Source of the DNA: Megascapheus bottae
Taxonomy: Eukaryota > Chordata > Mammalia > Rodentia > Geomyidae
DNA: 64,000 nt
NCBI GenBank assembly: GCA_024803745.1
Contig: JANJXV010000013.1
Location: forward strand, 17,385,001 to 17,449,000
Direction of reading: 5' to 3'
Shown here: positions 49,001 through 53,860 of the stretch, in pieces
How positions within the stretch are numbered: the stretch's first letter is position 1
Layout of the letters: the number at the start of each line of letters is the position of its first letter
Notes under the pieces: model-generated
The model's database searches: none
Seen by the model: the letters and a program-made list of their open reading frames with translations, nothing else
What the model was told of the DNA's origin: nothing
Position numbers and translations under genes: made by a program

Positions 49001-50874
49001 TCAGCGACTCTGCATGTGTCTGTTTTCACGCTCTGCATGGGATTGTTTTGCCATTAATTTTCTGTGCAGCTTTGTGGACCTCGGTTTTCCTATGTTAAGT
49101 TCCACAGTGCCTCATTAGCCAGAGGGAGGAAGGAGCAGGCCAGCAGAACTTGGGGAGGAGGGCAAGGAAGAGGGGCCTCTTGAGCACAAAGACAGCAGCT
49201 TCCTGACGATGCTCTCCTCCACTGGGATCCTGGGTGCTTGGGACTGTTTGTGCCTGGGCCCCTGTTGGTAATTCCACCCAGCATCCTGGAAGCCTTCATC
49301 TCTACTGCTGTGTGTCCCTGGAAATGGCTTGGACACTGAACATGTACAGAAGGCCCTGCCTCTGCCCTGCTCCTCTGAACCATGAGTGTAGGTGCCAGTG
49401 GGTGCTCTGGATAGTGTGTGCGTGCTCCACAGGAGGCTAGACCCCTTCCCCAGGAGCAGAAGCACCTATCACTCCTCGGGGGCTGGGGTATATACTCCAT
49501 GTCACTTTCACCAAGGATGCATGTTCTAATGAATCTATGCCCATGCAAGAATGGGATTTGCATACTATCCCTGCAAATCGCATTGTGTATCCAGGTGTGC
49601 TGACCAGCCTGCTGCCCATTTTACAGATGGCACCTTCGGAAGGCGCTGTGACGCAGATAGGGCTCCTCTCCCAAGACATTCACCGCCTTACGGTAGGACT
49701 CTGCTCCTCTCTTTGCAGTAGGGCTGGTGTTGGGGAGACCCGTTGAGCCAGAGGGCCAGTAAAGGAGGATGCTGAACCAGACTGAGCCATCCCCAAGGCA
49801 GACAACAGCCGAGGAATCTCTTCCATTGGCTGGGCCTTTAGAAAGCACATAGGCCTGGAGTTGGAGCCAGCTAAGGCATGCTGTCTTGAGTCCCCTTCCA
49901 AGGAGGTGGTGAGAATTCTCAGCAGTTACCTGTTTATGCATCCCAAAGCCCAGCCAATACTTCTATATCAAGTCTCACTAGATGGTTGTTCTCATCACTC
50001 CTCTAACACCTTAGATATGACATGAAGCTAGAGGATCTTGTCATGCCCAGAAGAACAAACTGGATCATCATGGGGAGAGACAACTTGGTCTTGGAGGGAA
50101 AGAAGCAGCTTTGTAGTGAGGCAGACATGATTCAAATCCCTCCCTGTTCTGCCTGTTATTAGTTTTGAGACCTTAGGTAAGCCTTGGTTTTGTTGTCTTC
50201 AAAGCAGGGCAAATCTCTTACTTGTAAGACTCATAGACAAGCTAGAAAAGCAACAGAAGGAACCAGCCAGCCACAGAATCTATTTGTCTTCCAAGCTTTA
50301 TTCTTTCCTCTGTCACCACAGGATCTGCCCCTGAGTCTGGTAGCTGTAGTGTCAGTGCAGAGTCCCCTAGGATTGTGCTTTGCTAGCTGATTTGCACTTG
50401 AGACATATTTAGAAGGCCAAGGGCTGGACAGAAGTCTCCCGGGATTCACTTTAATGCAACTGTTTCATTTGTTTCTCTCTTCTTGGCCCACATACTGAAA
50501 TGATTATTCAATCTTGCCCTATGATTTCTAGCAGGCCCTTTTTAGATTTTTTTCTTCCTTGTCATGCAGAGGCTCTAGCCTAGAGCCTTACATATATTGG
50601 GCAAACTTCCCTACCACTGAGCTACATTCCTAGCCTTTTGTTACTGCTGTGTATTCTAAGCCAATGCTCAGCATCTCTGGAATACTTCTAAAGGTACTGG
50701 TGTCAGATATAGCCACACCTAGCTCCCCTCTGCATCTTGATCATAGGGCAGCCTTCATCCAAAACTCTCATTAAACTTGCCCTTTTGGCTGTGTCCTTTC
50801 AGACTCTGCTGAGCCAGGACCAGCTGCTGAATGACTCTCGCCTGGCTTCCCCCAACTCTGATGACTGGAGATGA
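8224..50874 (+). CDS. PPFIBP2: PPFIBP2 (liprin-beta-2), 3' three quarters of the gene; 21 constitutive coding exons
   Basis: Liprin-beta-2 is a cytoplasmic scaffold of the liprin family. Family members have an N-terminal coiled coil for dimerisation and three C-terminal SAM domains for liprin-alpha and other partners; they act at cell-matrix and synaptic contacts. Exons in the window encode the end of the coiled coil (in-window residues 1 to about 158), a Ser/Pro-rich linker (about 159-384), SAM1 (about 391-456), SAM2 (about 468-531), SAM3 (about 548-622) and a C-terminal tail. All splice borders are AG/GT and all phases agree, giving 752 codons plus a stop, or 712 with the alternative end at 47490. 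The first in-window residue corresponds to about residue 167 of the 876-residue human protein (recalled), so the start codon and first exons lie outside. Two further frame-neutral exons (14144-14335 and 35395-35445) are listed separately. The coordinates span introns. Confidence 0.96.
8751..8797 (+). repeat. (GT)n microsatellite
   Basis: About 23 GT units 395 nt downstream of the exon ending at 8355, running into degenerate GCAT/CACA repeats. Confidence 0.95.
8822..9028 (-). mobile_element. Old composite SINE, antisense
   Basis: Follows the (GT)n tract. TACCACTTGAACCATGCTTC and TTGCTGGTTAATTAGAGAGG match the composite family. Confidence 0.6.
10197..10580 (+). repeat. Dispersed repeat of uncertain class
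   Basis: TTTGTCACTATGACAAAATG, then CAACTTAAAGGAGGAAAGAT and GGCTCACAG resemble a repeat common in rodent genomes. I cannot name the family with confidence. Confidence 0.4.
11560..11960 (-). mobile_element. Degenerate LINE-like sequence containing the (CT)n tract
   Basis: The stretch at 11862-11940 (TTTTGATGGGCATTTAAATT, then TGCTATTGCAGATGATGCTA) resembles the antisense 3' part of old L1 copies. Low certainty. Confidence 0.4.
11647..11699 (+). repeat. (CT)n microsatellite
   Basis: About 26 uninterrupted CT units inside LINE-like sequence. As RNA this is a long polypyrimidine tract. Confidence 0.95.
13221..13401 (-). mobile_element. IDL-Geo-type SINE, antisense
   Basis: Both monomers are present but the A-tail is lost. 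It contains GAATCGACCTGGGTC (antisense B box with changes). Confidence 0.9.
14144..14335 (+). CDS. PPFIBP2: Candidate PPFIBP2 cassette exon extending the coiled coil (64 codons)
   Basis: A strong acceptor (long CT tract ending CCCACAG) opens a reading frame starting [20 protein letters not shown], with regular hydrophobic heptads, then an acidic run of five Glu and a Pro/Cys-rich end. Both neighbouring exons join at phase 0. Two in-frame donors keep phase 0: GTAGGA after 14335 (64 codons) and GTGGTG after 14263 (40 codons). GTAGGA is also used by exons ending at 27762 and 49692. I do not recall this segment in the human reference protein. It is either an alternative exon or an unused one, and the 3' border is uncertain. 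Confidence 0.55.
15336..15420 (+). mobile_element. 7SL/B1-like SINE head fragment
   Basis: AGCCAGGTGCTGGTGGCTCA, GCCTGTAATCCTAGCTACTC, GGAGGCTGAGATATGAGGAT. Only the head of the composite element remains. Confidence 0.75.
16927..17019 (+). CDS. PPFIBP2: PPFIBP2 exon, coiled coil (residues 45-75)
   Basis: This 93-nt phase-0 exon has a CCCTTCCAG acceptor and an AAG|GTAAAA donor. It encodes 31 residues starting [20 protein letters not shown], a continuous charged coiled coil matching human liprin-beta-2 almost residue for residue. Confidence 0.96.
17020..20039. other. PPFIBP2 intron
   Basis: Apart from the sense IDL-Geo SINE at 19450-19649, I see no recognisable element. 17350-19400 is unique-looking intronic sequence. 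Confidence 0.75.
19450..19649 (+). mobile_element. IDL-Geo-type SINE, sense, young
   Basis: Left ID-like monomer with an A box (GGCCTAGTGGTAGAGTGCTT) and B box (GGGTTCGATTCC), right monomer with GGCTCAAGTGGTAGAG, and a 16-A tail. It is flanked by a perfect AAAAGATGAAGCTA target-site duplication. Confidence 0.92.
20040..20151 (+). CDS. PPFIBP2: PPFIBP2 exon, coiled coil (residues 76-113)
   Basis: This 112-nt exon has a TTTCCAG acceptor and a GAG|GTAGAG donor. It encodes [20 protein letters not shown] and onward to a split Asp codon (G|AT) shared with the next exon. The end of the exon, [13 protein letters not shown], differs slightly from the human form, which is usual for the edge of a coiled coil. 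A short GT repeat follows in the intron at about 20201. Confidence 0.95.
20788..20993 (-). mobile_element. IDL-Geo-type SINE, antisense
   Basis: Full two-part element starting with the antisense tail. Flanked by a 15-bp duplication ATGGTCATCCATTCT at 20774 and 20994. Confidence 0.92.
21118..21535 (-). mobile_element. Old composite SINE split by a younger IDL-Geo SINE
   Basis: Outer pieces 21118-21190 and 21411-21535 (ending in 7SL/B1-like CTGGGATTACACTTGTGTGC) bracket the inner IDL-Geo copy at about 21223-21410. The T-rich GTTTTTATTTTATTTTT occurs on both sides of the inner copy as its target-site duplication. Confidence 0.75.
21789..22193 (+). mobile_element. Tandem pair of sense IDL-Geo SINEs within one target-site duplication
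   Basis: Copy 1 is 21789-21987 and copy 2 is 21993-22193, each full length and A-tailed. CACAATACA occurs before copy 1 (21779) and after copy 2 (22222) but not between them. Confidence 0.88.
22395..22671 (-). mobile_element. Composite 7SL/B1-like plus tRNA-like SINE, antisense
   Basis: On the - strand it starts AGCCAGGCATGGTGGCTCAC, GCCTGTAATCCTAGCTACTC (Alu/B1-like head) and continues into a second module with GGCAGTAGCCTTGAG. Related copies lie at 15336, 37957, 22835, 56850 and 8822. Confidence 0.75.
22835..23049 (-). mobile_element. Old composite SINE, antisense
   Basis: Weaker copy of the 22395-type element. It has TACCACTTGAGGCACACCTC and TTGCTGGTTAACTGGAGATA in the same order. Confidence 0.6.
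23484..23545 (+). CDS. PPFIBP2: PPFIBP2 exon, coiled coil (residues 113-133)
   Basis: This 62-nt exon has a CTTTTAG acceptor and an AAG|GTAAGG donor. It completes the split Asp codon and encodes [20 protein letters not shown]. It ends at phase 0. Confidence 0.95.
24602..24677 (+). CDS. PPFIBP2: PPFIBP2 exon, end of the coiled coil (residues 134-159)
   Basis: This 76-nt exon has a TGTAACAG acceptor and a CAAG|GTAAGA donor. It encodes [20 protein letters not shown] and finishes with MATQ and the first base of a split Gly codon. This is the conserved C-terminal end of the liprin-beta coiled coil. Confidence 0.96.
25305..25485 (-). mobile_element. Old tRNA-like/7SL-like SINE, antisense
   Basis: GTAATGGGGATTGAACACAG, then a T-rich centre and TCTGAGTAGCTGTATTACCA at the 7SL-like end. 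Confidence 0.55.
25681..25781 (+). CDS. PPFIBP2: PPFIBP2 exon, linker (residues 159-192)
   Basis: This 101-nt exon has a GCTTCCAG acceptor and a GAG|GTACCG donor. It encodes [20 protein letters not shown] followed by a stretch ending EELFKQE. Human liprin-beta-2 has the corresponding SERTLSINEEE...KWN...PEELFKQE, so identity is secure though the linker evolves faster. The donor is weak at +4 to +6. Confidence 0.93.
26865..27062 (-). mobile_element. IDL-Geo-type SINE, antisense
   Basis: Tail of TTTTG units, both monomers, and a 16-bp near-perfect duplication TGTA[T/C]TCTCTTTTGTT on each side. Confidence 0.9.
27695..27762 (+). CDS. PPFIBP2: PPFIBP2 exon, proline-rich linker (residues 193-215)
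   Basis: This 68-nt exon has a TTTTTGACACAG acceptor and an AG|GTAGGA donor. It encodes [20 protein letters not shown] and ends in a split Arg codon. The PPPLPQK stretch resembles an SH3 ligand; that is an inference from composition only. Confidence 0.94.
28445..28642 (+). mobile_element. IDL-Geo-type SINE, sense, very young
   Basis: Both monomers and a pure A-tail, with the duplication AAAGATGTTGGCTAAAG intact on both sides. Likely one of the youngest insertions in the window. Confidence 0.93.
29402..29459 (+). CDS. PPFIBP2: PPFIBP2 exon, linker (residues 215-234)
   Basis: This 58-nt exon has a GTTTCCAG acceptor and an AAG|GTCAAC donor. It encodes [19 protein letters not shown] after the split Arg. 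[10 protein letters not shown] is conserved with human and offers basophilic phosphosites. The GTCAAC donor is non-optimal. Confidence 0.93.
30415..30456 (+). CDS. PPFIBP2: PPFIBP2 micro-exon, linker (residues 235-248)
   Basis: This 42-nt phase-0 exon has a TTCCACAG acceptor and an AAG|GTACAG donor and encodes [14 protein letters not shown]. It aligns with the human DGNQPFPVLEPK segment. Being short and frame-neutral, it could be skipped without a frameshift. Confidence 0.88.
31633..31674 (+). repeat. (AC)n microsatellite
   Basis: About 17 AC units, one G interruption, then more AC units. Confidence 0.95.
32166..32245 (+). mobile_element. Short tRNA-like SINE fragment
   Basis: GCGCTGTGGCTCAAGGGGTA and GCCTTGAGTTCAAGTCCCAT, then an A-tail. 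It resembles the right monomer standing alone. Confidence 0.6.
34249..34387 (+). CDS. PPFIBP2: PPFIBP2 exon, Ser/Pro-rich linker (residues 249-295)
   Basis: This 139-nt exon has a long CT tract and TACAG acceptor and an A|GTGAGT donor. The translation contains [19 protein letters not shown], then a Ser-rich end finishing LPRL. It matches the human [16 protein letters not shown] region. It ends with one base of a split codon that both the 51-nt cassette exon and the next constitutive exon can complete. Confidence 0.94.
35395..35445 (+). CDS. PPFIBP2: Candidate PPFIBP2 51-nt cassette exon carrying an RSVSAP 14-3-3-type motif
   Basis: After a T-rich tract ending TTGGCTGGAG, 51 nt encode 17 residues including [17 protein letters not shown], followed by CCAG|GTGAGG. 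The length is a multiple of three and the phase fits both neighbours, so inclusion or skipping keeps the frame; skipping gives the human-like L-R-[E/D]-TESGW junction. RSVSAP fits the mode-I 14-3-3 consensus RSxSxP. Liprin-beta-1 has RTASAP at a comparable linker position (recalled), suggesting a shared ancestral exon. The acceptor is weaker than those of the neighbours. Transcript evidence is lacking here. Confidence 0.62.
35805..35946 (+). CDS. PPFIBP2: PPFIBP2 exon, Ser-rich linker and start of the basic segment (residues 295-342)
   Basis: This 142-nt exon has a TACCTCAG acceptor and an AA|GTAAGT donor. It encodes [20 protein letters not shown] through to [19 protein letters not shown] corresponds to RGIMKLFGK of liprin-beta-1, a conserved basic motif ahead of the SAM domains. 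The final Lys codon is split. Confidence 0.96.
36605..36733 (+). CDS. PPFIBP2: PPFIBP2 exon, basic linker before SAM1 (residues 342-385)
   Basis: This 129-nt exon has a T-tract and CATGTAG acceptor and a TG|GTAAGA donor. It encodes [20 protein letters not shown] and the family hallmark [29 protein letters not shown] is a basophilic kinase-type site shared with liprin-beta-1 (RRSQS). The split codon at the 3' border reads Cys (TG|T), where the remembered human protein has Ser. A (TG)n tract begins 157 nt downstream of the donor. Confidence 0.95.
36890..36927 (+). repeat. (GT)n microsatellite downstream of a coding exon
   Basis: About 18 GT units with one GC interruption, starting 157 nt after the donor of exon 36605-36733. 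Confidence 0.95.
37678..37870 (+). mobile_element. Diverged composite SINE, sense
   Basis: AGGAGGCTGAGATTTGAGGA followed by AAGCCAGCC and a tRNA-like GTGGTAGAGTGCAAGCCT. Confidence 0.55.
37957..38213 (+). mobile_element. Composite SINE, sense
   Basis: Full-length copy of the 22395 family in sense orientation, with an internal repeat of GTGGTAGCCTTGAGC near its 3' end. Confidence 0.7.
38957..39107 (+). CDS. PPFIBP2: PPFIBP2 exon, SAM1 first part (residues 385-435)
   Basis: This 151-nt exon has a GCTTCCCAG acceptor and an AAG|GTAAGG donor. It encodes [20 protein letters not shown] and the first helices of SAM1, including [14 protein letters not shown]. The pattern W-S-x-E-x-V-C-x-W-L is the start of the first liprin SAM domain, and the match to human is near complete. 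Confidence 0.97.
39383..39494 (+). CDS. PPFIBP2: PPFIBP2 exon, end of SAM1 and linker to SAM2 (residues 436-473)
   Basis: This 112-nt exon has a TTTTTTAG acceptor and an ACAC|GTAAGG donor. It encodes [20 protein letters not shown] (last SAM1 helix), then an acidic linker and DHIWVT, which begins SAM2. The split Arg codon (C|GG) joins the next exon. Confidence 0.97.
39737..39825 (+). CDS. PPFIBP2: PPFIBP2 exon, SAM2 core (residues 473-502)
   Basis: This 89-nt exon has a TTTGTAG acceptor and a GTG|GTAAGG donor. It encodes [20 protein letters not shown] then GRMLQYLTV, the highly conserved middle of SAM2 in all liprins. Human has R for G in RVDGRM, whereas liprin-beta-1 has G. Confidence 0.97.
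40001..40051 (+). repeat. (TA)n microsatellite
   Basis: About 25 uninterrupted TA units abutting the first copy of the 209-bp duplication. Confidence 0.95.
40052..40260 (+). repeat. 209-bp direct duplication, copy 1
   Basis: Begins GTGAAGAGGAAGGCCGCCAG and ends AGTTAGTGTCTCCTCT. It pairs with 42468-42676 at the same length without indels and about nine mismatches. No A-tail and no target-site duplication, so it does not look like a retroposon. The two copies lie in different PPFIBP2 introns. Confidence 0.93.
40355..40477 (+). CDS. PPFIBP2: PPFIBP2 exon, end of SAM2 (residues 503-543)
   Basis: This 123-nt phase-0 exon has a TTCTCTTCCAG acceptor and a GAG|GTGAGG donor. It encodes [20 protein letters not shown], then VLHVNKF and RRPADE. 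The acceptor lies 94 nt after the first copy of a 209-bp intronic duplication. Confidence 0.97.
41174..41604 (-). mobile_element. L1 3' end fragment with target-site duplication
   Basis: Starts with an antisense A-tail (T-rich) and TTTTTATTGTAATTAATAGA, and ends before AGGCATACAC at 41605. The same AGGCATACAC lies at 41164-41173, so both ends of the insertion are seen. About 430 bp remain, a short 5'-truncated copy. Confidence 0.88.
42017..42142 (+). CDS. PPFIBP2: PPFIBP2 exon, SAM3 first part (residues 544-585)
   Basis: This 126-nt phase-0 exon has a CTGTCACAG acceptor and an ATT|GTGAGT donor. It encodes [20 protein letters not shown] and [15 protein letters not shown]. The V-x-x-W-[ST]-N-H-R-V-M-E-W-L signature is the liprin third SAM domain. 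Confidence 0.97.
42468..42676 (+). repeat. 209-bp direct duplication, copy 2
   Basis: Same orientation as copy 1, 2.4 kb downstream, with the SAM exons 40355-40477 and 42017-42142 between them. Similarity may extend weakly past the right end after a short gap. Confidence 0.93.
42842..43030 (+). CDS. PPFIBP2: PPFIBP2 exon, end of SAM3 (residues 586-648)
   Basis: This 189-nt phase-0 exon has a TTCTTCTTAG acceptor and a CGG|GTGAGT donor. It encodes [20 protein letters not shown], the RRHLTTKFN helix, and a tail ending TTTAKVR. It lies 165 nt after the second copy of the 209-bp duplication. Confidence 0.97.
43944..46796 (-). mobile_element. LINE-1, 5'-truncated and decayed, antisense to PPFIBP2
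   Basis: On the - strand, broken reading frames match L1 ORF2: reverse-transcriptase segments at about 46590-46210 (including the [18 protein letters not shown] motif) and 45750-45460, and the C-terminal region with the Cys-rich [22 protein letters not shown] motif at about 45140-44680. Frameshifts and stops separate them, so no product is made. The 3' end near 43944 shares its sequence with 7168 and 41174. ORF1 and the endonuclease are missing. Confidence 0.93.
46797..47170 (-). mobile_element. Probable older L1 3' end beside the younger L1
   Basis: A T-run followed by AGAGGGCTTACAATTATATA, then AAGCCAGATAATGGGTACAT and a C-rich stretch resembles the antisense 3' end of older mammalian L1 families. 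The abrupt change at 46796 marks the truncated 5' edge of the younger L1. Family assignment is by memory. Confidence 0.45.
47296..47472 (+). CDS. PPFIBP2: PPFIBP2 exon, C-terminal tail with alternative 3' end (residues 649-707)
   Basis: This 177-nt phase-0 exon has a GTGTTTTAG acceptor. It encodes [20 protein letters not shown], then YICPMEPSD and a Ser/Pro-rich end. After the final CAG the sequence GTGGGA can act as a donor into 49627. If it is not used, the frame continues VGQNS and stops at 47488-47490, which closely resembles the human C-terminus (VGQIS). An AATAAA follows at 48027. Both outcomes look functional. Confidence 0.95.
47473..47490 (+). CDS. PPFIBP2: PPFIBP2 short C-terminus by read-through of the donor (VGQNS, stop)
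   Basis: Without splicing at 47472/47473, five more residues and TGA follow. The human reference protein, as I remember it, ends DQVGQIS, so this read-through end is probably a real isoform with its 3'UTR running to the AATAAA at 48027. Confidence 0.75.
   Translation: MGQNS
47491..49626. other. Short-isoform 3'UTR and intron before the long C-terminal exons
   Basis: From the TGA at 47490 to the AATAAA at 48027 this is the probable short-isoform 3'UTR. It contains T-rich runs at 47740-47775. From 48050 to 49626 I see nothing recognisable. Confidence 0.6.
48027..48032 (+). terminator. AATAAA poly(A) signal for the short PPFIBP2 isoform
   Basis: A canonical AATAAA lies about 540 nt after the TGA at 47490, followed by A-rich and then T-rich sequence. 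The position suits a polyadenylated short-isoform 3'UTR. Actual usage is inference. Confidence 0.55.
49627..49692 (+). CDS. PPFIBP2: PPFIBP2 exon, long C-terminus (residues 708-729)
   Basis: This 66-nt phase-0 exon has a CATTTTACAG acceptor and an ACG|GTAGGA donor. It encodes [20 protein letters not shown] plus LT. It parallels the liprin-beta-1 tail (SEGTVRQIGAFSEGINNLT), so this long tail is the ancestral liprin-beta C-terminus. Confidence 0.88.
50541..50635 (-). mobile_element. ID-like SINE fragment, antisense
   Basis: CTACCACTGAGCTACATTCC is the reverse of an ID-type A box region. Tail and ends are degraded. Confidence 0.5.
50803..50874 (+). CDS. PPFIBP2: PPFIBP2 last exon, long C-terminus (residues 730-752 and stop)
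   Basis: A TGTCCTTTCAG acceptor opens 23 codons starting [20 protein letters not shown] and ending DWR, then TGA at 50872-50874. The liprin-beta-1 end (HMLKEDDMFKDF, then Ser-rich) is analogous. The 3'UTR runs on from here. Confidence 0.88.
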   Translation, partial: TLLSQDQLLNDSRLASPNSDDWR

Positions 50875-51490
50875 CATTCTTCAAGGCTAAGAGCCCAGAG
50901 AGGCATGTGTGGGGCCCCCGAGTCTTCCTCAGTGCGGAGCTGGTTCCTAGGCCACCTTCAGAGCCCTGATGGAGTTGGCAGGGCATCTGAGACATGGGTG
51001 CTGACAGAGCTGTGGGACAGGTGTCCAGGTAGTGGACCTGGACATATCACAATGTTCCCAACAGGATGTGCTCTCACTATAGCCTTTCTACCTTTCATAC
51101 ACAGACCACTGTTATGGGGAGGGGAATGAGGTATCCACGCAGACTGGATGGTCCATGCTGTCCTTGGTGACAGTGAGGAGGCTTTCACAACAAAGGGGAA
51201 AAGCTGTTCATAAAAACCACTACTGGATGTAGGGCATTCTAATCAACTGTCTAGGCTGGAAGAGATTATAATTGTAAGCTCTGTGAGCTGCTTCACAGAA
51301 GCGTGCGCTTCCATTCAAGGGAATCTGGCTTGTTGAGGGCATTTAGATTGAGAGCGGAGCAAGGGCACTGGGGCTTCTTCCTGACCCGAATCCCTAGCAG
51401 TGCCTCCCAGCATCCAAGAAGGGAGTAGCTAAGATACCCCACCTGATATGCAGCAGATACATTTTTGACTCCTTTCCTTTGCAATGTCTG

Positions 51491-51496
51491 ATTAAA
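51491..51496 (+). terminator. ATTAAA, candidate poly(A) signal for the long PPFIBP2 isoform
   Basis: No AATAAA was seen on the + strand between 50875 and 53400. ATTAAA, the commonest variant, occurs about 617 nt after the stop, with T/G-rich sequence (TGTTCCTTCTTGGATG) downstream. Its role is an inference. Confidence 0.35.
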
Positions 51497-53411
51497 CAGT
51501 GCCCTCAGTACCACAAACTCAACATCTCCTTAGAAACTCACCAACCACCCTGTTCCTTCTTGGATGTCTCCCACCTCACAACAAGGTCCCAATGACCTAC
51601 CCATGCACCAGCCATTCCCTTCTTCCTCTAACCCCCTGGCTGCTCTACTTCTGGCCTCATCTGTCTCTCCCCTGACTCCTGCAGCTGTTCTGTTGGGCCC
51701 TTCATCTTATCAGACATTTTCTACTGTATTCCCAGGGAGGTATTTCAAAGCACTCTTCTATTCTTGTCATCCTTGTGGCTATTCTGCTCAGAACCCTTTA
51801 GTTTCAGAATTCCCATGGTTGAGCATCTTGGGCCCTTTTACATCCTGAGTCTTTCTGAGCCCCCTACTTAATCTGTATTTCCTCCAGACTGCCTCTCCTT
51901 GTGAACTCCATTCTTCCCCCAGTCCCTTTCATGGGTCCAAATCTGCCATCTAAAGCTCTGTACAGATACCTCAGGTCTCTCAGAAAGCAGCCCTCCTCCG
52001 TTTCCATTCCAGTTGCAAGTCGTTTCTGTCCCACATTGCCACGTTCACTGCCCTAGACTGTGCTACCCAATCTGCAATGAAGTAACGCTTGTTCTACCAT
52101 GTTATCAGCCCTGGTGAGCATCTGGTGTGGATGGTGTACTGTACAATTATCAGTAAGCCCAAGTCTTGCTCCTACAAGTGCTTTCCTTCTCCATCGGCCC
52201 CCTACTCCCCAACATCCTTAGTTGCTACCCTCAAACACCAGTAAGCATCCCTCCTCTAGCTGTAACAGCCAAAATGCCACTAGATCATGGCAATAATGTC
52301 TCAGTGGAACTCCACTAGGCTGAGAATGGAATCAATATGGGAAGCCCAGGGACTGTAACCTGTGATGAGGTCAGCAGGAGTCCAATCAAGAAAGACCCTG
52401 CAAGTCAAGGCCCTGGCATGGATCTTGGAGACGGGGTGGCAAGGGCGAGGATGAACGTGAAGGCAGGGCAAGTTTAAAGCAGGAGACAAGCATCTAACAC
52501 AGATCTGTGTTTATGAACACCGTGTGGGGTGGTATCATCACAAAACACGCAGCTGGCTTTCCACGGATACGGGGTTTGATGAGGACTGCTAAACAGGCGA
52601 GGAGATGAAGGCCTTTGAGATGATCCCTGAATTCAGCTATCTGGGGGCAAGACAGACCACAGATTGCTCCCTAGACTCGCCTTCCTCTCTTCTCCTCTGC
52701 CCCCTTCCTCCATCCCCATCATAGATGGGTAACCATCTAGTAGTACCAAGTTCTAACACTACTGCTATTATGCTGGGGTTTTGTTAAAAAAAAAAAAAAC
52801 AGGTGGGGTGGGGAGGTGGAACAACTTAGAACTAAACAGATCCAGGTTTAAAGCAGGTCTGCTTCCTGACTGAATGACCGGGGAATACTTGTTCTCTGAG
52901 CCTATTGGCTCCTTTGTAACTCAGGAAAAAAAAAATTTCCCCACAGGATCTCTGGCTTATTACGAGGGTTAGGTGAAGTCCAGCAGAAGTGCTCCCTACT
53001 CAGGTAGCAGAAAAGTAGTGTGTAGTCCTGGCCTTGGACAGAGGGTGATGATAGTGGTCCCTGATGGACTTGAAATTGGTGTATAACATCAGAAGTTCTG
53101 TATGTAAACACCCGTACCCTGAGCCGGTGCCAGGACTTAGCTAGCACTGAGAGGACACTTAGAAAATGTGCTTCAGGCTTCCATGTGCTGGGCAAGATCT
53201 GACCATTAAAGCCAGTTCTGTGAACAGAGGTTCAAGAGACTCCCATGTGGATCCTGGAGAATTCCAGCACTGGCCCCACTTCCAGATATGACCACGACAC
53301 CCCCCCCCACACACACACGCCATGCCAACTCTCAAGCAGGGAAGGCAGGTTCCCCTACCCAGCAGATCCCCACAGAGCCATGTTCCATGGGCTATTTACT
53401 GAGAACTTGAG

Positions 53412-53417
53412 TTTATT
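53412..53417 (-). terminator. AATAAA poly(A) signal of CYB5R2
   Basis: TTTATT on the + strand reads AATAAA on the - strand, about 270 nt after the CYB5R2 stop. This is a short, plausible 3'UTR. It ends within about 2.6 kb of the PPFIBP2 stop on the opposite strand. Confidence 0.7.
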
Positions 53418-53687
53418 TAGCTAAGGAGGAGGAACATACTACCATGGAGCTCTTTTTTTTTTCTTTTTTTTTGAGCTCTTTTTGCTTCTAAGCTAGGAGC
53501 CTCGGAAATCACTAAGTCTCCAGCCCCCTGAGCCCTTCTTCCTAGGCTCACAGTCCAGAGAGGAGTGCCAGTGGGTGTGTCTCGGGCTGCATGAGGAGAC
53601 ACTTTACAAAACATCCCTGTTTAATATGATGAAACCAACTCATTTTGAAACAGGAGCCCAGTGCACTCGCTACGAACATGGGAGGTG

Positions 53688-53860
53688 TTAGTAGGTGAAG
53701 ATCATGTCCTTGGTATAACCCAGATGATCCAGGTTGGGGTGAACAGCTGCCTGGACCATCGCTGGGGGGCCACACACCAGGATGAATGTGTGCTTGCCAG
53801 GGGGAGGGAGGTGCTCCTTGATCATGTCGGCGGTGATGTAGCCTGAGCTGTACTTCCAGT
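53688..53860 (-). CDS. CYB5R2: CYB5R2 exon 9, C-terminus (residues 249-305 and stop)
   Basis: This exon follows a TTCCTTTCAG acceptor. It encodes [27 protein letters not shown] and [11 protein letters not shown], and stops at 53688-53690. CGPP[PA] holds the cysteine at the NADH site. The third Pro of the usual CGPPP is Ala282 here. Confidence 0.97.

Larger units (their letters stand above)
50875..53687. other. Convergent 3' region between PPFIBP2 and CYB5R2
   Basis: Includes the PPFIBP2 3'UTR (from 50875) and the CYB5R2 3'UTR (53687 down to about 53395). No gene, SINE or LINE was recognised between them. An A-run lies at about 52785 and a poly-C/CA stretch near 53300. Confidence 0.65.

Noticed and set aside
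49090..49563. 157-codon - strand open frame
   Set aside because: No recognisable domain, overlapped by other random frames on both strands, inside a PPFIBP2 intron.
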